DNA from: an uncultured Myxococcales bacterium
GTDB taxonomy: Bacteria; Myxococcota_A; UBA9042
Assembly (NCBI GenBank): GCA_903929795.1
Contig: CAIYWC010000021.1
Location: 1-64,000 of the forward strand
Direction of reading: 5' to 3'
Length of the DNA: 64,000 nt
In this document: piece by piece, positions 8,802 through 17,822 of the stretch
Layout of the letters: each line of letters opens with the position of its first letter
Position numbering within the stretch: position 1 is the stretch's first letter
Notes under the pieces: generated by a model
Database searches by the model: none
Seen by the model: only the letters and a program-made list of their open reading frames with translations
Told to the model about the DNA's origin: nothing
Position numbers and translations under genes: made by a program

Positions 8802-8923
8802 CGGCTGCCTCCGGTCGGCGGGCGGCTCGCCAAGGGGTGGCTGGGGGTGCTAGTCCCCCCCACCGCGAGCGGAGCGGGCCAAAAGCCAATCGCCAGCGGA
8901 ACCACGATGTACAGCACGCTCAT
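8798..8923 (-). pseudogene. Partial tandem duplication of ccoS 5' end (41-codon frame)
   Basis: The first 12 codons (MSVLYIVVPLAI) repeat those of ccoS with only three base differences in 36. The frame then runs into unrelated Gly/Pro/Ser-rich codons, including a G-run then C-run around ACTAG, and ends in TGA overlapping the ccoS ATG. Its own ATG overlaps the ccoI stop in the same ATGA arrangement. The duplicated start therefore keeps an unbroken coupling chain ccoI-fragment-ccoS. It may be a dead remnant, or a leader peptide that delivers ribosomes to ccoS. The encoded peptide lacks the CcoS tail and is unlikely to act in assembly. Confidence 0.7.
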
Positions 8924-11397
8924 GCGACCTTGCCCTTGCGCGGAGCGTCGAACGTCCGCGACTTGAACGAACTGCTGACGACGGTCAGCGAGCTGAACGG
9001 CATGAGAATGGCAGCCACGAGCGGGCTGAGCAAGCCCGCCATGGCCAGACCCGCGCCAATGAGGTTATAGATCAGTGAAAACACGATGTTGCGGCGGATC
9101 GTCCGGACGGTTCGGCGCGCACCGGTGATGAGGGCGACAATCGGGTCGAGGCCGGATTCCGTGAGAAACACGTCTGCGGCGGCGAGGCTGGCTTCCGCGC
9201 CGCCGTGGACGCTGATGCCGACGGTGGCCGCCGCGAGCGCCGCTGCGTCGTTGACGCCATCGCCGACCATCAGCACCGGGCCATGGCGCAATTCCTCCTG
9301 AACTTTCAGGAGCTTTTGCTCCGGCGTCGCACCGCCCTGCGCGCGCTCAGGCGCCACGCCCAGCTGCCGCGCGACCGCTGCCACGACGTCCGGATGATCG
9401 CCCGACAGGATGCCGACCTCCATGCCTTCCGCCTCCAGCGCGCGCAGGCACGCCGCCGCTTCCGGGCGCACCGTGTCGCCAAAACCCATCGCGGCGACGA
9501 CCACACCGTCTTGCGCCACCAGCACCGGCGTCCAGGCCCGCGCCGTCAGCTGCTCAATCCAATCCTGCACTTGCAGACCATGAGCGCCCACCGACTGCGC
9601 GACAAACGCCGGCGACCCGACCACCAGCGCGTGCCCTGCCACCTGCGCGTGCAGCCCGCCGCCGACCGTCTGCTGGACCTCGGACACCGCCACCATCGGC
9701 TGCTCGCCAAAATGCGCCACGACCGCGCGCGCCAGCGGATGCGCTGACTGCTGCTCCAGCACCGCGACAAGCGGCTGCACCGACGGGTCGCCCAGCCACT
9801 GCATCAGCGCGATTTTGCCGGTCGTCAGCGTCCCGGTCTTGTCAAAAAGCACAAGCCCCGGCTTGGCCAGCCGCTCCATCGCGTCGCCGCCCTTGACCAG
9901 GATGCCGCGCTGCGCCGCCTTGCCCACCGCCGCCGTCACCGCCAGCGGCGTCGCGAGCCCCAGCGCGCACGGACAGGTCACAATCAGCAGTGCAACCGCA
10001 TGATCCAGCGCCAGTTTCGGGTCCAGCCACAGCCACAGGCCAGCGGTCATCGCCGCCAGCAGCAGCACGACCGCGACGAAATAGCCGATCACGTGGTCCG
10101 TCAGCGCGACGATCGGCGCCCGGCGCCGCGCCGCCTCCGCCACCGCCAGCATCAGCCGACCCACGCGCGTGTCCTCGCCGGTCGCCTCGGTGCGAATCTG
10201 CAGCAAAGCCGCGATGTTCAGCGTGCCGGCGTTCACGGCGTCGCCCTCCGCCACGTCGACCGGCCGGGACTCGCCCGTCAGCACCGACGCGTCCAGCGAA
10301 GACCGGCCCAGGACGATGACGCCATCGGTCGGAATCGTATCCCCGGCGCGGACTTCCACGACGTCGCCCGCCGCCAGCCGCTCCACCGGCACTTCGGTCA
10401 CCTGGCCATTCTCGACAAGCCGCGCAGAGCCAGGCGCCAGTGAATACAGCAGCTCCGCCGCATCGCCCGCCAGCCGCCGCTGCCGCAGCTGCAGCCACCG
10501 GCCGACCAGCAGCAAAAAGATGAGCGTGGCCACGGAATCGAAGTAAATTTCACCCGTTCCGCGAATCACGTTGACCGTGCCGCCGATGAAGCCCGCGGAC
10601 AGCCCGACGGCGATCGGCAAGTCCATGTGCAGCATCCGCGCCTTGGCGGCTCTCCACGCGCCGACGAAAAAGACCCGCGCGCTCCAGAAAAATGCCGGAA
10701 TCGTGAGCGCGAAGCTGACCCAGCGAAAGAGCTGCTCGGTTTCGGCGTCCATGTCGGTGAAATAGCCGCTGTAAAGCGTGATCGCCATGACCATGACGTT
10801 GCCGGCGACGGCCCACGCGACGCCGATGCGTCCCATGAGCGCGCGCTCTTCCTTGACGCGGAGGTCGCGGGCGTCGGCGCCGCGGTACGGGTGGCTGGCG
10901 TAGCCGAGCGCGTCGAGCCTGCGCGCAACTTGCGACAATGTCGTGGTTTTTGGGTCGAACGTGATCTCGGCGGCGCTCCGGCCGATGTCGAGTCGCGCGC
11001 GCGTGCCGCTGCCAAAGGAGCCGGTCGCGCGCTCGACCAGCCAGACGCACGCGGCGCAGTGCACGCCTTCCAGGTAGAGCTCCGTGCGCACAGTGCCGTC
11101 GGCGAGCGCGCGGCAGTAGCGCGACTGGAAGGCGCTGTCGTCGAATTCCACGTAAGTTCGGTCGGTTGTATGCGGGCGTTGGCCGCTGCTGGCGTCGTCG
11201 CGGCGCATGCCGTAGTAGCCGTCGAGGCCCTGCTCGCGAATCGCGAAAAAGACCGTTTGGCAGCCATGACAGCAGAATTGCTCGACTTTTTCGGGCATGA
11301 CCAAGCCCGCGGGGACCGGATTGCCGCAGTGGGTGCACGCGACTTCCCGACGGGCGGCGGTGGCGACGCTGGGCACCGCGCCGTTATTCGTCGTCAC
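8920..11397 (-). CDS. ccoI: Copper-transporting P1B-type ATPase CcoI/FixI
   Basis: An 825-residue heavy-metal ATPase. Residues 21-40 hold a Cys-rich metal-binding segment (CTHCG and CCHGC). A heavy-metal-associated domain with GVHCAACVWLVE follows near residue 100. The transport site is TCPCALGLATPLA, the phosphorylation site FDKTGTLTTG and the hinge VGDGVNDAAAL. CcoI supplies copper for the cbb3 haem-copper centre across the inner membrane. The start is GTG at 11397, so the gene overlaps the TauE/SafE-like gene by 14 bases. Its stop overlaps the start of the duplicated ccoS fragment. Family length and motif order are normal. Confidence 0.93.
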   Translation of the reverse strand: MTTNNGAVPSVATAARREVACTHCGNPVPAGLVMPEKVEQFCCHGCQTVFFAIREQGLDGYYGMRRDDASSGQRPHTTDRTYVEFDDSAFQSRYCRALADGTVRTELYLEGVHCAACVWLVERATGSFGSGTRARLDIGRSAAEITFDPKTTTLSQVARRLDALGYASHPYRGADARDLRVKEERALMGRIGVAWAVAGNVMVMAITLYSGYFTDMDAETEQLFRWVSFALTIPAFFWSARVFFVGAWRAAKARMLHMDLPIAVGLSAGFIGGTVNVIRGTGEIYFDSVATLIFLLLVGRWLQLRQRRLAGDAAELLYSLAPGSARLVENGQVTEVPVERLAAGDVVEVRAGDTIPTDGVIVLGRSSLDASVLTGESRPVDVAEGDAVNAGTLNIAALLQIRTEATGEDTRVGRLMLAVAEAARRRAPIVALTDHVIGYFVAVVLLLAAMTAGLWLWLDPKLALDHAVALLIVTCPCALGLATPLAVTAAVGKAAQRGILVKGGDAMERLAKPGLVLFDKTGTLTTGKIALMQWLGDPSVQPLVAVLEQQSAHPLARAVVAHFGEQPMVAVSEVQQTVGGGLHAQVAGHALVVGSPAFVAQSVGAHGLQVQDWIEQLTARAWTPVLVAQDGVVVAAMGFGDTVRPEAAACLRALEAEGMEVGILSGDHPDVVAAVARQLGVAPERAQGGATPEQKLLKVQEELRHGPVLMVGDGVNDAAALAAATVGISVHGGAEASLAAADVFLTESGLDPIVALITGARRTVRTIRRNIVFSLIYNLIGAGLAMAGLLSPLVAAILMPFSSLTVVSSSFKSRTFDAPRKGKVA

Positions 11398-12157
11398 GGC
11401 AGCACGGCGGTTTTTCTTTGCCGTTCCCGAGGTTCTGCGCGTGCTTCGCCGCGTCCTGCAGGCTCACCGGCGCGGCCATCCGGAAGTGCGGCACGTTGAG
11501 CCGGTGCGTCAGCGCGAACAGCCCCACGCCCATCACGCACAGCGCCGTCACCGCCGGCAGATGCCGCCGCAGCGGTCCCGCGAGCTGCTGCACAAGCGCC
11601 CCCACGCCGACCAGCACCGGCAGCGTGCCGAGCCAGAACGCCGCCATCGTCAGCGCGCCCCAGGCCCAGGAACCCGTCCCCGCCGCCGTCACGGCAAACG
11701 CGTACAGCCAGCCGCAAGGCAGTAGGGTCGACGCCAGCCCGATGATCGCCGCGCGCACGATCGGCGGCTTGCCATGCAATTGCTTGAGAACATTGGCATA
11801 TGTGCGCTGCAACACCGCCGGGAGCGGCAGCTGCGGCACCCGGACCTCCAGCGCGCGCAGGAGCGCCAGCGCGCCCCACGCGACCATCACGCCACCGGCC
11901 AGCGCCGCCGCCAGCTGCTCCAGACCCGCCGCGCGCCCCGCGAGATCCAGCGCTTGCCCGAGCGCGCCCGCCAGCGCGCCCACGAGCGTGTACGTGACGA
12001 GCCGCCCGCCGTTGTAGGCCATGTGCGCGTAAATCTTGTGCTTTCCTTGAGACGCGTCCCCGCCGGCCCAAAAGACGATGAAGCCGCCGCACATGCCGGC
12101 GCAGTGCAAGCTGCCCACCAGGCTGGCCAACAAGACCGTGGAAAAAAGCGCGAGCAT
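11384..12157 (-). CDS. Sulfite exporter TauE/SafE-family membrane protein of the cco cluster
   Basis: A 257-residue inner-membrane protein with about six hydrophobic segments. The first has GSLHCAGMCGGFIVFW, the HCxxMC signature of the TauE/SafE (UreH-like) proteins often found beside cbb3 assembly genes. The C-terminus ends PPCCRDDE, adding a Cys pair. The Cys/His/Met arrangement suggests handling of copper or another metal, but that is inference. It lies between fixH and ccoI on the same strand, ending 14 bases inside ccoI. The ATG at 12157 opens directly onto the first membrane helix. Confidence 0.8.
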   Translation of the reverse strand: MLALFSTVLLASLVGSLHCAGMCGGFIVFWAGGDASQGKHKIYAHMAYNGGRLVTYTLVGALAGALGQALDLAGRAAGLEQLAAALAGGVMVAWGALALLRALEVRVPQLPLPAVLQRTYANVLKQLHGKPPIVRAAIIGLASTLLPCGWLYAFAVTAAGTGSWAWGALTMAAFWLGTLPVLVGVGALVQQLAGPLRRHLPAVTALCVMGVGLFALTHRLNVPHFRMAAPVSLQDAAKHAQNLGNGKEKPPCCRDDE

Positions 12158-12166
12158 CAGCGGGCC

Positions 12167-12697
12167 TCAGCGGGCGATGTCAATGCGGAAAGTGCTTGTA
12201 AAGACGTCTGAACCGCGCGTGGCCCTCAGGCGAATCTCGTGCAGCCCCGCGTGCGCAAGCGCCAGCGTCGCGTGGTAGCGGCCATCCGCAGCAAGCACCG
12301 CGTCCGCACCCTGGACATCGAGCGATCGCGCCAGGAAAAAGCCCTCCACATGGAGCTGCACGCCGGTCAGGCCCGCACCCGCGCGGTCGTGCAGCGCGAC
12401 GGCGACGTCCAGCGCCTGACCAGCGGGCACGGCAGTCGCGACGGCCTGCCAGCCCAGTTTGGCGTTCGCCTGATCCTGCGCCATGGTCGCATCCCACGCC
12501 ACGGCCTTGCGGTAGTAGTCGGATTCAATGGCAAAAGTCGGATCGTGGGTCGCCATGTACGCCAGATAGCCGCCCGCCACGACCGGCACGGCCAGCAGGC
12601 ACACAACCAGCAACGGCCAATGCAGACCGCGCGCAACGAACTGGGCCAGCGCGCTTGTCGGTGGAATGGTCTCGATGGGCACAGTTGTCACCGTCAT
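12167..12697 (-). CDS. fixH: FixH-family cbb3 assembly protein
   Basis: A 176-residue protein with one membrane segment (WPLLVVCLLAVPVVAGGYLAY, residues about 27-47) and a periplasmic beta-rich domain. The family motif SDYYRKAVAWDATMAQ follows the helix. FixH/CcoH is a small subunit required for stable assembly of cbb3 oxidase and is encoded with ccoG, ccoI and ccoS, as here. The start overlaps the ccoG stop by four bases (ATGA), and nine bases separate its stop from the next gene. The periplasmic part ends in Ig-like strands. Confidence 0.88.
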   Translation of the reverse strand: MTVTTVPIETIPPTSALAQFVARGLHWPLLVVCLLAVPVVAGGYLAYMATHDPTFAIESDYYRKAVAWDATMAQDQANAKLGWQAVATAVPAGQALDVAVALHDRAGAGLTGVQLHVEGFFLARSLDVQGADAVLAADGRYHATLALAHAGLHEIRLRATRGSDVFTSTFRIDIAR

Positions 12698-14127
12698 TTC
12701 TTCGCTCCTGGCCCTAAGAGTCGGAACGGTACGTCCGCAGTAAACCCGTTGCCATCGTCAACGTGAATCTCAATCGGCCATTCGCTTTGGATGACGCCCG
12801 GTTGTGACTCCACGAACATCGTGGTCGTCACCGCGTGATCCGCCGGAACCTGCAGCGGGTTCTCCGGCGCGATCCACTTCATCCCCGCCGCCTGCCGCAG
12901 GGCCAGCGCATAGCTGCGCGTTGCGTCCGTCCGGTTCTGGATCTTCAGGCGAACCTGGTTGGTCACCGTCCCATCCGCGGCTTCCGTGAACGGCGCGCCG
13001 ATGCCGCGCAGCACGGTCACCTCCGCCGCCACCCGATGCGTCGCCAGCCACCCCAGCGCACCACCGATCAGCACAATCGCAATCGGGTACAGCACCACGC
13101 GGACGCGCAGCACTTTGCCCTTGCCGGTCAGCAGCTTCTCCTGCGACGTGTAGCGGATCAGCCCGTGCGGCTTGTGGATCTTGTCCATGACCGCGTCGCA
13201 CGCATCGATGCACTGGGTGCAGCTGATGCACTCCATTTGCAAGCCTTCGCGGATGTCGATGTTGGTCGGACAGGTGTAGACGCAAGCCTTGCAGTCGATG
13301 CAGTCGCCGATCGCCAGGTCTTCGGTCTTGACGCGCTGGAGCTTGCCGCGCGGCTCGCCGCGGGTGCTGTCGTACGCCACGATGAGCGAATTCTTGTCGA
13401 GCAACGCCGCCTGAATCCGCGCATAAGGGCATGCGACCACGCACATCTGCTCGCGGAACCACACGAAATCAATGAACATCAAGGCCGTTGTCCCGGCGAC
13501 GATCGCAAACCCGGCGGGGTGCTCCACCGGCGACAGCGCCATCCACCGCCACAGCTCTTCGACGCCGATGAACCACGCGAGAAAGACGTTCGCGACAAGG
13601 AACGACAACACCGCGAACACCGCGAATTTCAGGATGCGCTTGGGCTGCCAGCCGCCCTTGCGGTCCAGCGCCAGCTGCTTTTGGCGATTGCCGTCGAACA
13701 GGCGCTCGATGGGCCGAAAAACGAATTCCATGTAGACCGTCTGCGGACAGCCCCAGCCGCACCACACGCGGCCGAAAAGCGCGGTCAGCAGAAAAATCGT
13801 CAAGAAGATCGTGAGCATCAGCAGCATCAGCAGCACGGTGTCGGTCGGCAGGAACGTCGCACCGAAAAACGTGAAGCGGCGGTGGAGCACGTCAAACAGG
13901 AACGCGGGCTTGCCGCCGACGCGCAGAAACGGCAGGCCGACAAACGAGGCGATCAGCAGCCATGCAACGACGAGACGGCGGTAGTAGAACGGACCGGCCG
14001 CGAGTTCCGGGCGCACCCAGCGGCGCGTGCCGTCTTCATTGAGCGTGGACAGGACGCGGCCGGGCGCGGTGCCAGGGCCGTTGTCGTGAAGCGGTGGGGG
14101 AGGCGATTCAGGGACAACGGCGGACAT
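12694..14127 (-). CDS. ccoG: cbb3 oxidase accessory protein CcoG (4Fe-4S)
   Basis: A 477-residue membrane iron-sulfur protein. Four to five helices occupy the first half, with the NapH/RdxA-like region WCGWGCPQTVYMEF. Two ferredoxin-type motifs follow, CIDCKACVYTCP and CISCTQCIDAC, and a C-terminal Ig-like periplasmic domain. CcoG reduces copper(II) for delivery into cbb3 oxidase. The ATG at 14127 follows ccoP by nine bases. The stop overlaps fixH. All expected Cys residues are present. Confidence 0.93.
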   Translation of the reverse strand: MSAVVPESPPPPLHDNGPGTAPGRVLSTLNEDGTRRWVRPELAAGPFYYRRLVVAWLLIASFVGLPFLRVGGKPAFLFDVLHRRFTFFGATFLPTDTVLLMLLMLTIFLTIFLLTALFGRVWCGWGCPQTVYMEFVFRPIERLFDGNRQKQLALDRKGGWQPKRILKFAVFAVLSFLVANVFLAWFIGVEELWRWMALSPVEHPAGFAIVAGTTALMFIDFVWFREQMCVVACPYARIQAALLDKNSLIVAYDSTRGEPRGKLQRVKTEDLAIGDCIDCKACVYTCPTNIDIREGLQMECISCTQCIDACDAVMDKIHKPHGLIRYTSQEKLLTGKGKVLRVRVVLYPIAIVLIGGALGWLATHRVAAEVTVLRGIGAPFTEAADGTVTNQVRLKIQNRTDATRSYALALRQAAGMKWIAPENPLQVPADHAVTTTMFVESQPGVIQSEWPIEIHVDDGNGFTADVPFRLLGPGAKK

Positions 14128-14136
14128 GATGGGTAC

Positions 14137-14817
14137 CTACTGGACGGCAGCCGGTGCGGCCGGGGTGGCCGCCGCGGGAACTGCCACGGGTGCGGGCGGC
14201 GGATTGGCTGCCGGGGCCGGCGTCGGTGCCGGTGCCGCAGCGATCTCCACCGCGTTGCCTTGTGGCGCCTTGCCCGCGACATTGGTGTTGCGCAGCGAGC
14301 CGACAAACGCCGCCAGATTCTTCAACTCAGCAGGCTTCAAGTTGCGCGACCAGACGGGCATTCCTTTCTCCGGCACACCTTTGGAAATCGTCTGGTAGAT
14401 GTCCGCCAGCGTACCTTTGCCATGGAGCCAGTATTTGTCCGTCAGGTTCGGGCCAATCTTGCCCTCCGCTTTTTCGCCGTGGCACGCGATGCAAACTTCC
14501 TTGAATTTCGCGGCGCCCGCCTGCACGGTCTGCGGATCGGCGACGGCCGCCATCAGCTCCGCTTCCGTCAGCACTGGCGGCGCATTCTTCAGCTCCAGCT
14601 CCAGCGCCGCCGCCATTTCTTCCTCATATTCCTGATGAACAGTCTTGCCGCCGCCACCGCCGTGCAGCCAAAAGCCATAGCCGATGGCGAAAATGATGCA
14701 CAGGATGAACAGCGCTTGCCACCAACCCGGCATCGGGTTGTCGTACTCCCGAATGCCGTCGTAGTCGTGATCGAGCAACGGATCTTCGTGCCTGATTTCA
14801 GTCTGCAGGTCGCTCAT
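14137..14817 (-). CDS. ccoP: cbb3 oxidase CcoP subunit with one haem c
   Basis: A 226-residue subunit with the CcoP N-terminal signature YDNPMPGWW (residues about 25-33), one membrane helix (about 34-52) and a single cytochrome c domain with CIACH at 109-113 and a Met ligand candidate in KGMPVWSRNL. Usual CcoP proteins are about 300 residues with two CxxCH motifs, so one haem domain is missing. The last 45 residues are a Pro/Ala tail of unknown role. The ATG overlaps the ccoQ stop in ATGA. Electron entry into the oxidase would use this single haem plus the CcoO haem. Confidence 0.88.
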   Translation of the reverse strand: MSDLQTEIRHEDPLLDHDYDGIREYDNPMPGWWQALFILCIIFAIGYGFWLHGGGGGKTVHQEYEEEMAAALELELKNAPPVLTEAELMAAVADPQTVQAGAAKFKEVCIACHGEKAEGKIGPNLTDKYWLHGKGTLADIYQTISKGVPEKGMPVWSRNLKPAELKNLAAFVGSLRNTNVAGKAPQGNAVEIAAAPAPTPAPAANPPPAPVAVPAAATPAAPAAVQ

Positions 14818-15056
14818 TGCATAGCCTCGTCGTTTTTGGTGCTCGCGATCGCGAGGGTGTCGGCGTCAAGTGTGTGGCGCGTGGAGACCGCGATGCCGTC
14901 GTCCAACGGCAGCGTCATCGCCACGGAAAAGCGGTTGCGGTTGCTGGGCAAGTAGGCCCAAATCGACGCGGCGATGAAGACCACAAGGAAGATCGCGAGC
15001 GCGACTTCCGCGTAGCTGGCCAGGTTCATATGGGACATGATGTCGCTGAGTCTCAC
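14814..15056 (-). CDS. ccoQ: CcoQ-like small subunit
   Basis: An 80-residue small membrane protein with one hydrophobic segment (EVALAIFLVVFIAASIWAYL) followed by PSNRNRFSVAMTLPLDD, the layout of CcoQ/FixQ. GTG at 15056 is preferred because AGGGGGGA stands four bases before it; an in-frame ATG at 15038 gives 74 residues. CcoQ stabilises the oxidase and links to oxygen signalling in some bacteria. It sits between ccoNO (10 bases) and ccoP (4-base overlap). The tail is longer than usual, with a Ser/Thr/Asp-rich stretch. Confidence 0.8.
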   Translation of the reverse strand: MRLSDIMSHMNLASYAEVALAIFLVVFIAASIWAYLPSNRNRFSVAMTLPLDDGIAVSTRHTLDADTLAIASTKNDEAMQ

Positions 15057-15066
15057 GATGTCCCCC

Positions 15067-17250
15067 CTACTTCGCCAGACCGACGGTCTTGGGCGCGTCA
15101 GCCGGCTTGGCCTTGATGTCTGTGCCGAGGCGCTGGAGGTAAGCCACCAGCGCGATGATCTTCTTGTCTTCCAGGCCGTCAGGACCGCCTTGCGCCTTGA
15201 TGTCGGCGGCCAGCGCCTTCGCCTGCGCGTGCGCAAGCTCCTGGGCGTGGTTGATCGCGTCGCCGTACGGCACGCCCAGCATCGCCATCGCGTCCACGTT
15301 CGCCTGCACGTGACCGTAATCCAGCGCATCGGTCAGCAGCCATGGGAACGGCGGCATGATCGAGCGGGACGTCGTCGACGTCGGGTCCTGCATGTGGCGC
15401 ACGTGCCACAGGCTCGGGTACTTGCCGCCCACGCGGTGCAGATCCGGACCGATGCGGCGGGAGCCCCACTGGAACGGGTGGTCGTACACGAACTCGCCGG
15501 GCTTGGAGTACTCGCCGTAGCGCTCTGTCTCCGCGCGGATCGGCCGAATCATCTGGCTGTGGCAATTGTAGCAGCCTTCCGCGATGTAGATTTCGCGACC
15601 GGCGAGTTCAAGCGGCGTGTACGGCTTGACGCTGGCGATGGTCGGAATGTTGGACTTGATGAGGAAAGTCGGCAAAATCTCGAACAGCGACGCGGTGATC
15701 ACGGCCAGCGCGGCGAGAATCGAGAACAGCAGCGGCTTGCGCTCCCAGACGCGGTGGAACGCGGTCCAGTTGCCAACTTTGTGGCTGTCCAGGCTCGGAT
15801 CCGCGACCAGCGCCGGCGCTTCGTACACCGGATCGTCATAAGTCGCCGGCCGCGCGGCCCAGGTCTTGTAGAAGTTCACGCACGCCAGCAACGCGCCGCT
15901 GAAGTACATCAGTCCGCCCACGACGCGCACCCAGTACATCGGCGCCAGCTTGACGACCGTCTCGACGAAGTCCGGATACGCCAAGCGGCCCGTGTCGTCG
16001 AATGCGCGCCACATCAGGCCTTGCGTCACGCCGGCGGTGTACATCGAGACGATGTAGAGCAACATGCCGACGGTGCCGAGCCAGAAGTGCAACTCCGCCA
16101 GTTTCTTGGAGAAAAGCGGCGTCTGAAACAGCCGAGGCAGCAACCAGTACATCATGCCAAAGGACATGAAGCCGTTCCAGCCCAGCGCGCCCGAGTGCAC
16201 GTGCGCGATCGTCCAATCGGTGTAGTGCGACAGCGCGTTGACCGACTTGATGGAGAGCATCGGGCCTTCAAACGTCGACATGCCGTAAAACGTGACGGCG
16301 ACGACGAAGAATTTCAGCACAACGTCGTCGGCGACCTTGTTCCAGGCGCCGCGCAAGGTCAGCAGACCGTTGATCATGCCGCCCCAGGACGGCATCCACA
16401 GCATCACGGAAAAGACCATGCCGAGCGTCGACGCCCATTCCGGCAGGGCGGTGTAATGCAGATGGTGCGGGCCGGCCCACATGTAAATGAACACAAGCGA
16501 CCAGAAATGCAGGATCGACAGCCGGTAGGAAAACACCGGGCGATTCGCGGCCTTGGGCATGAAATAGTACATCATGCCGAGGAACGGGGTCGTCAGGAAA
16601 AACGCCACAGCGTTGTGGCCGTACCACCACTGCATGAATGCGTCCTGCACGCCGGCGTACAGGCTGTAGCTCTTCAGCGGCCCCGCGGGCACCTCCAAGC
16701 TATTGAAAATATGCAGGAGTGCGACCGTGATGATCGACGCGATGTAAAACCACAGCGCCACGTACAGGTGCCGTTCGCGGCGCTTGGCGATCGTGCCGAA
16801 GAAATTGACGGCGAAAGCCACCCAGACCACGGCGATGGCGATGTCGATCGGCCATTCCAACTCGGCGTATTCCTTGCCGGTTGTGATGCCAAAAGGCAGC
16901 GTCAGCGCGGCGGAGACGATAATCGCCTGCCAGCCCCAGAAATGGAAATTGCTGATGCCATCCGAGAACATGCGCGCCTTGAGCAGGCGCTGGCTCGAAT
17001 AGTAAATGCCGGCGAAAATGGCGTTGCCGGCGAACGCGAAAATCACCGCGTTTGTGTGCAACGGCCGCAGCCGGCCAAAATGCAAAAAGCCCATGTTCGC
17101 GCCCGGCCAGGCGAGCTGAAGCGCCAGCAGCAGGCCGACAAGCATGCCGACGACGCTCCAAACGAGCATGGCCAAGGTGAACTTGCGAACGATCGCGTCG
17201 TCGTAGCGGAAACGCTCAAGCACGCCGTTCGTTGCGGCTGGTTCTGACAT
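15067..17250 (-). CDS. ccoNO: Fused CcoN-CcoO, catalytic and mono-haem subunits of cbb3 oxidase
   Basis: A 727-residue fusion. The N-terminal part (about 1-490) is CcoN, with about 12-13 helices and haem-copper ligands in WWYGHNAVAFFLTTP, WAGPHHLHYTALP and AHVHSGALGWNG. The C-terminal part (about 515-727) is CcoO: one helix, then CYNCH (haem c), SQMIRPIRAETERYGEYSKP, GPDLHRVGGKYP and a Met motif SIMPPFPWL. It is the terminal oxidase that reduces O2 with high affinity and pumps protons. The ATG at 17250 follows GAGG with six-base spacing; a start 12 bases upstream is less likely. It lies eight bases after the cyclic-nucleotide-fold gene. Confidence 0.95.
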   Translation of the reverse strand: MSEPAATNGVLERFRYDDAIVRKFTLAMLVWSVVGMLVGLLLALQLAWPGANMGFLHFGRLRPLHTNAVIFAFAGNAIFAGIYYSSQRLLKARMFSDGISNFHFWGWQAIIVSAALTLPFGITTGKEYAELEWPIDIAIAVVWVAFAVNFFGTIAKRRERHLYVALWFYIASIITVALLHIFNSLEVPAGPLKSYSLYAGVQDAFMQWWYGHNAVAFFLTTPFLGMMYYFMPKAANRPVFSYRLSILHFWSLVFIYMWAGPHHLHYTALPEWASTLGMVFSVMLWMPSWGGMINGLLTLRGAWNKVADDVVLKFFVVAVTFYGMSTFEGPMLSIKSVNALSHYTDWTIAHVHSGALGWNGFMSFGMMYWLLPRLFQTPLFSKKLAELHFWLGTVGMLLYIVSMYTAGVTQGLMWRAFDDTGRLAYPDFVETVVKLAPMYWVRVVGGLMYFSGALLACVNFYKTWAARPATYDDPVYEAPALVADPSLDSHKVGNWTAFHRVWERKPLLFSILAALAVITASLFEILPTFLIKSNIPTIASVKPYTPLELAGREIYIAEGCYNCHSQMIRPIRAETERYGEYSKPGEFVYDHPFQWGSRRIGPDLHRVGGKYPSLWHVRHMQDPTSTTSRSIMPPFPWLLTDALDYGHVQANVDAMAMLGVPYGDAINHAQELAHAQAKALAADIKAQGGPDGLEDKKIIALVAYLQRLGTDIKAKPADAPKTVGLAK

Positions 17251-17258
17251 AATAATCC

Positions 17259-17822
17259 TCACTTGGACGAAATTCTGGTCGTGTCCGGTGGCGTGAGACG
17301 CGTTGGGGCGGGCGTCTCGTTGGCTAAATCGGGGATCCGGGAGGAAGCCGCTTTGCGCTCCGTGCGCGCGGCAGCTGGTGCTGGTTGCCCGGCGGCCGAC
17401 TTTTCAGCCGATGCGCGCGTCGCAGCGACGTGGGACGCGAGCGAAACCGCCGGGATCGGGGCGTGTTGTAGCAAATAACCGATCTCCGGCGCCAGCCACA
17501 TCAGGCTGCGCGGCACGTGGATGAGATCGACAGTCGTTCGGACGCGGGCAGCACAGCCGGCTGGCAAATCCAGTTCGGCCGGATGGGGAAGGAGGTACGG
17601 CCGATCGGCTGTAACTGCCCATGCGTCGGCGGCATCCGATGTCGTGTTGAGAGCGAGTTCGCCTGACAACACGACATAGACGCCACTAGGAACGTGGTCG
17701 CGATGGATCAGCACCTGTCCGGCCGCAGCCTGCATACGCGTCACGCTCTCATGAGCGGTCAGCGCGGCAAGCCACGTTGCAACCTTTTGATCGGTCGGCC
17801 GAATGTCAGTTACATCACCCAC
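17259..17822 (-). CDS. Cyclic-nucleotide-binding-fold protein heading the cco operon
   Basis: A 187-residue protein whose residues about 30-125 resemble the Crp/Fnr sensor domain (AAGQVLIHRDHVPSGVYVV then LSGELAL). There is no DNA-binding helix-turn-helix; instead a Pro/Ala/Thr-rich tail of about 60 residues follows. The phosphate-binding Arg motif of true cAMP receptors is not evident, so ligand binding is uncertain. Start is GTG at 17822 with GGAG six bases before it. As first gene in the oxidase operon, downstream of an FNR-type box, it may act as a regulator or assembly factor, but the role is unknown. Confidence 0.65.
   Translation of the reverse strand: MGDVTDIRPTDQKVATWLAALTAHESVTRMQAAAGQVLIHRDHVPSGVYVVLSGELALNTTSDAADAWAVTADRPYLLPHPAELDLPAGCAARVRTTVDLIHVPRSLMWLAPEIGYLLQHAPIPAVSLASHVAATRASAEKSAAGQPAPAAARTERKAASSRIPDLANETPAPTRLTPPDTTRISSK

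Noticed and set aside
8823-8890. G-run/C-run around ACTAG as a terminator between ccoI and ccoS
   Set aside because: No T run and it lies inside a coupled reading frame.
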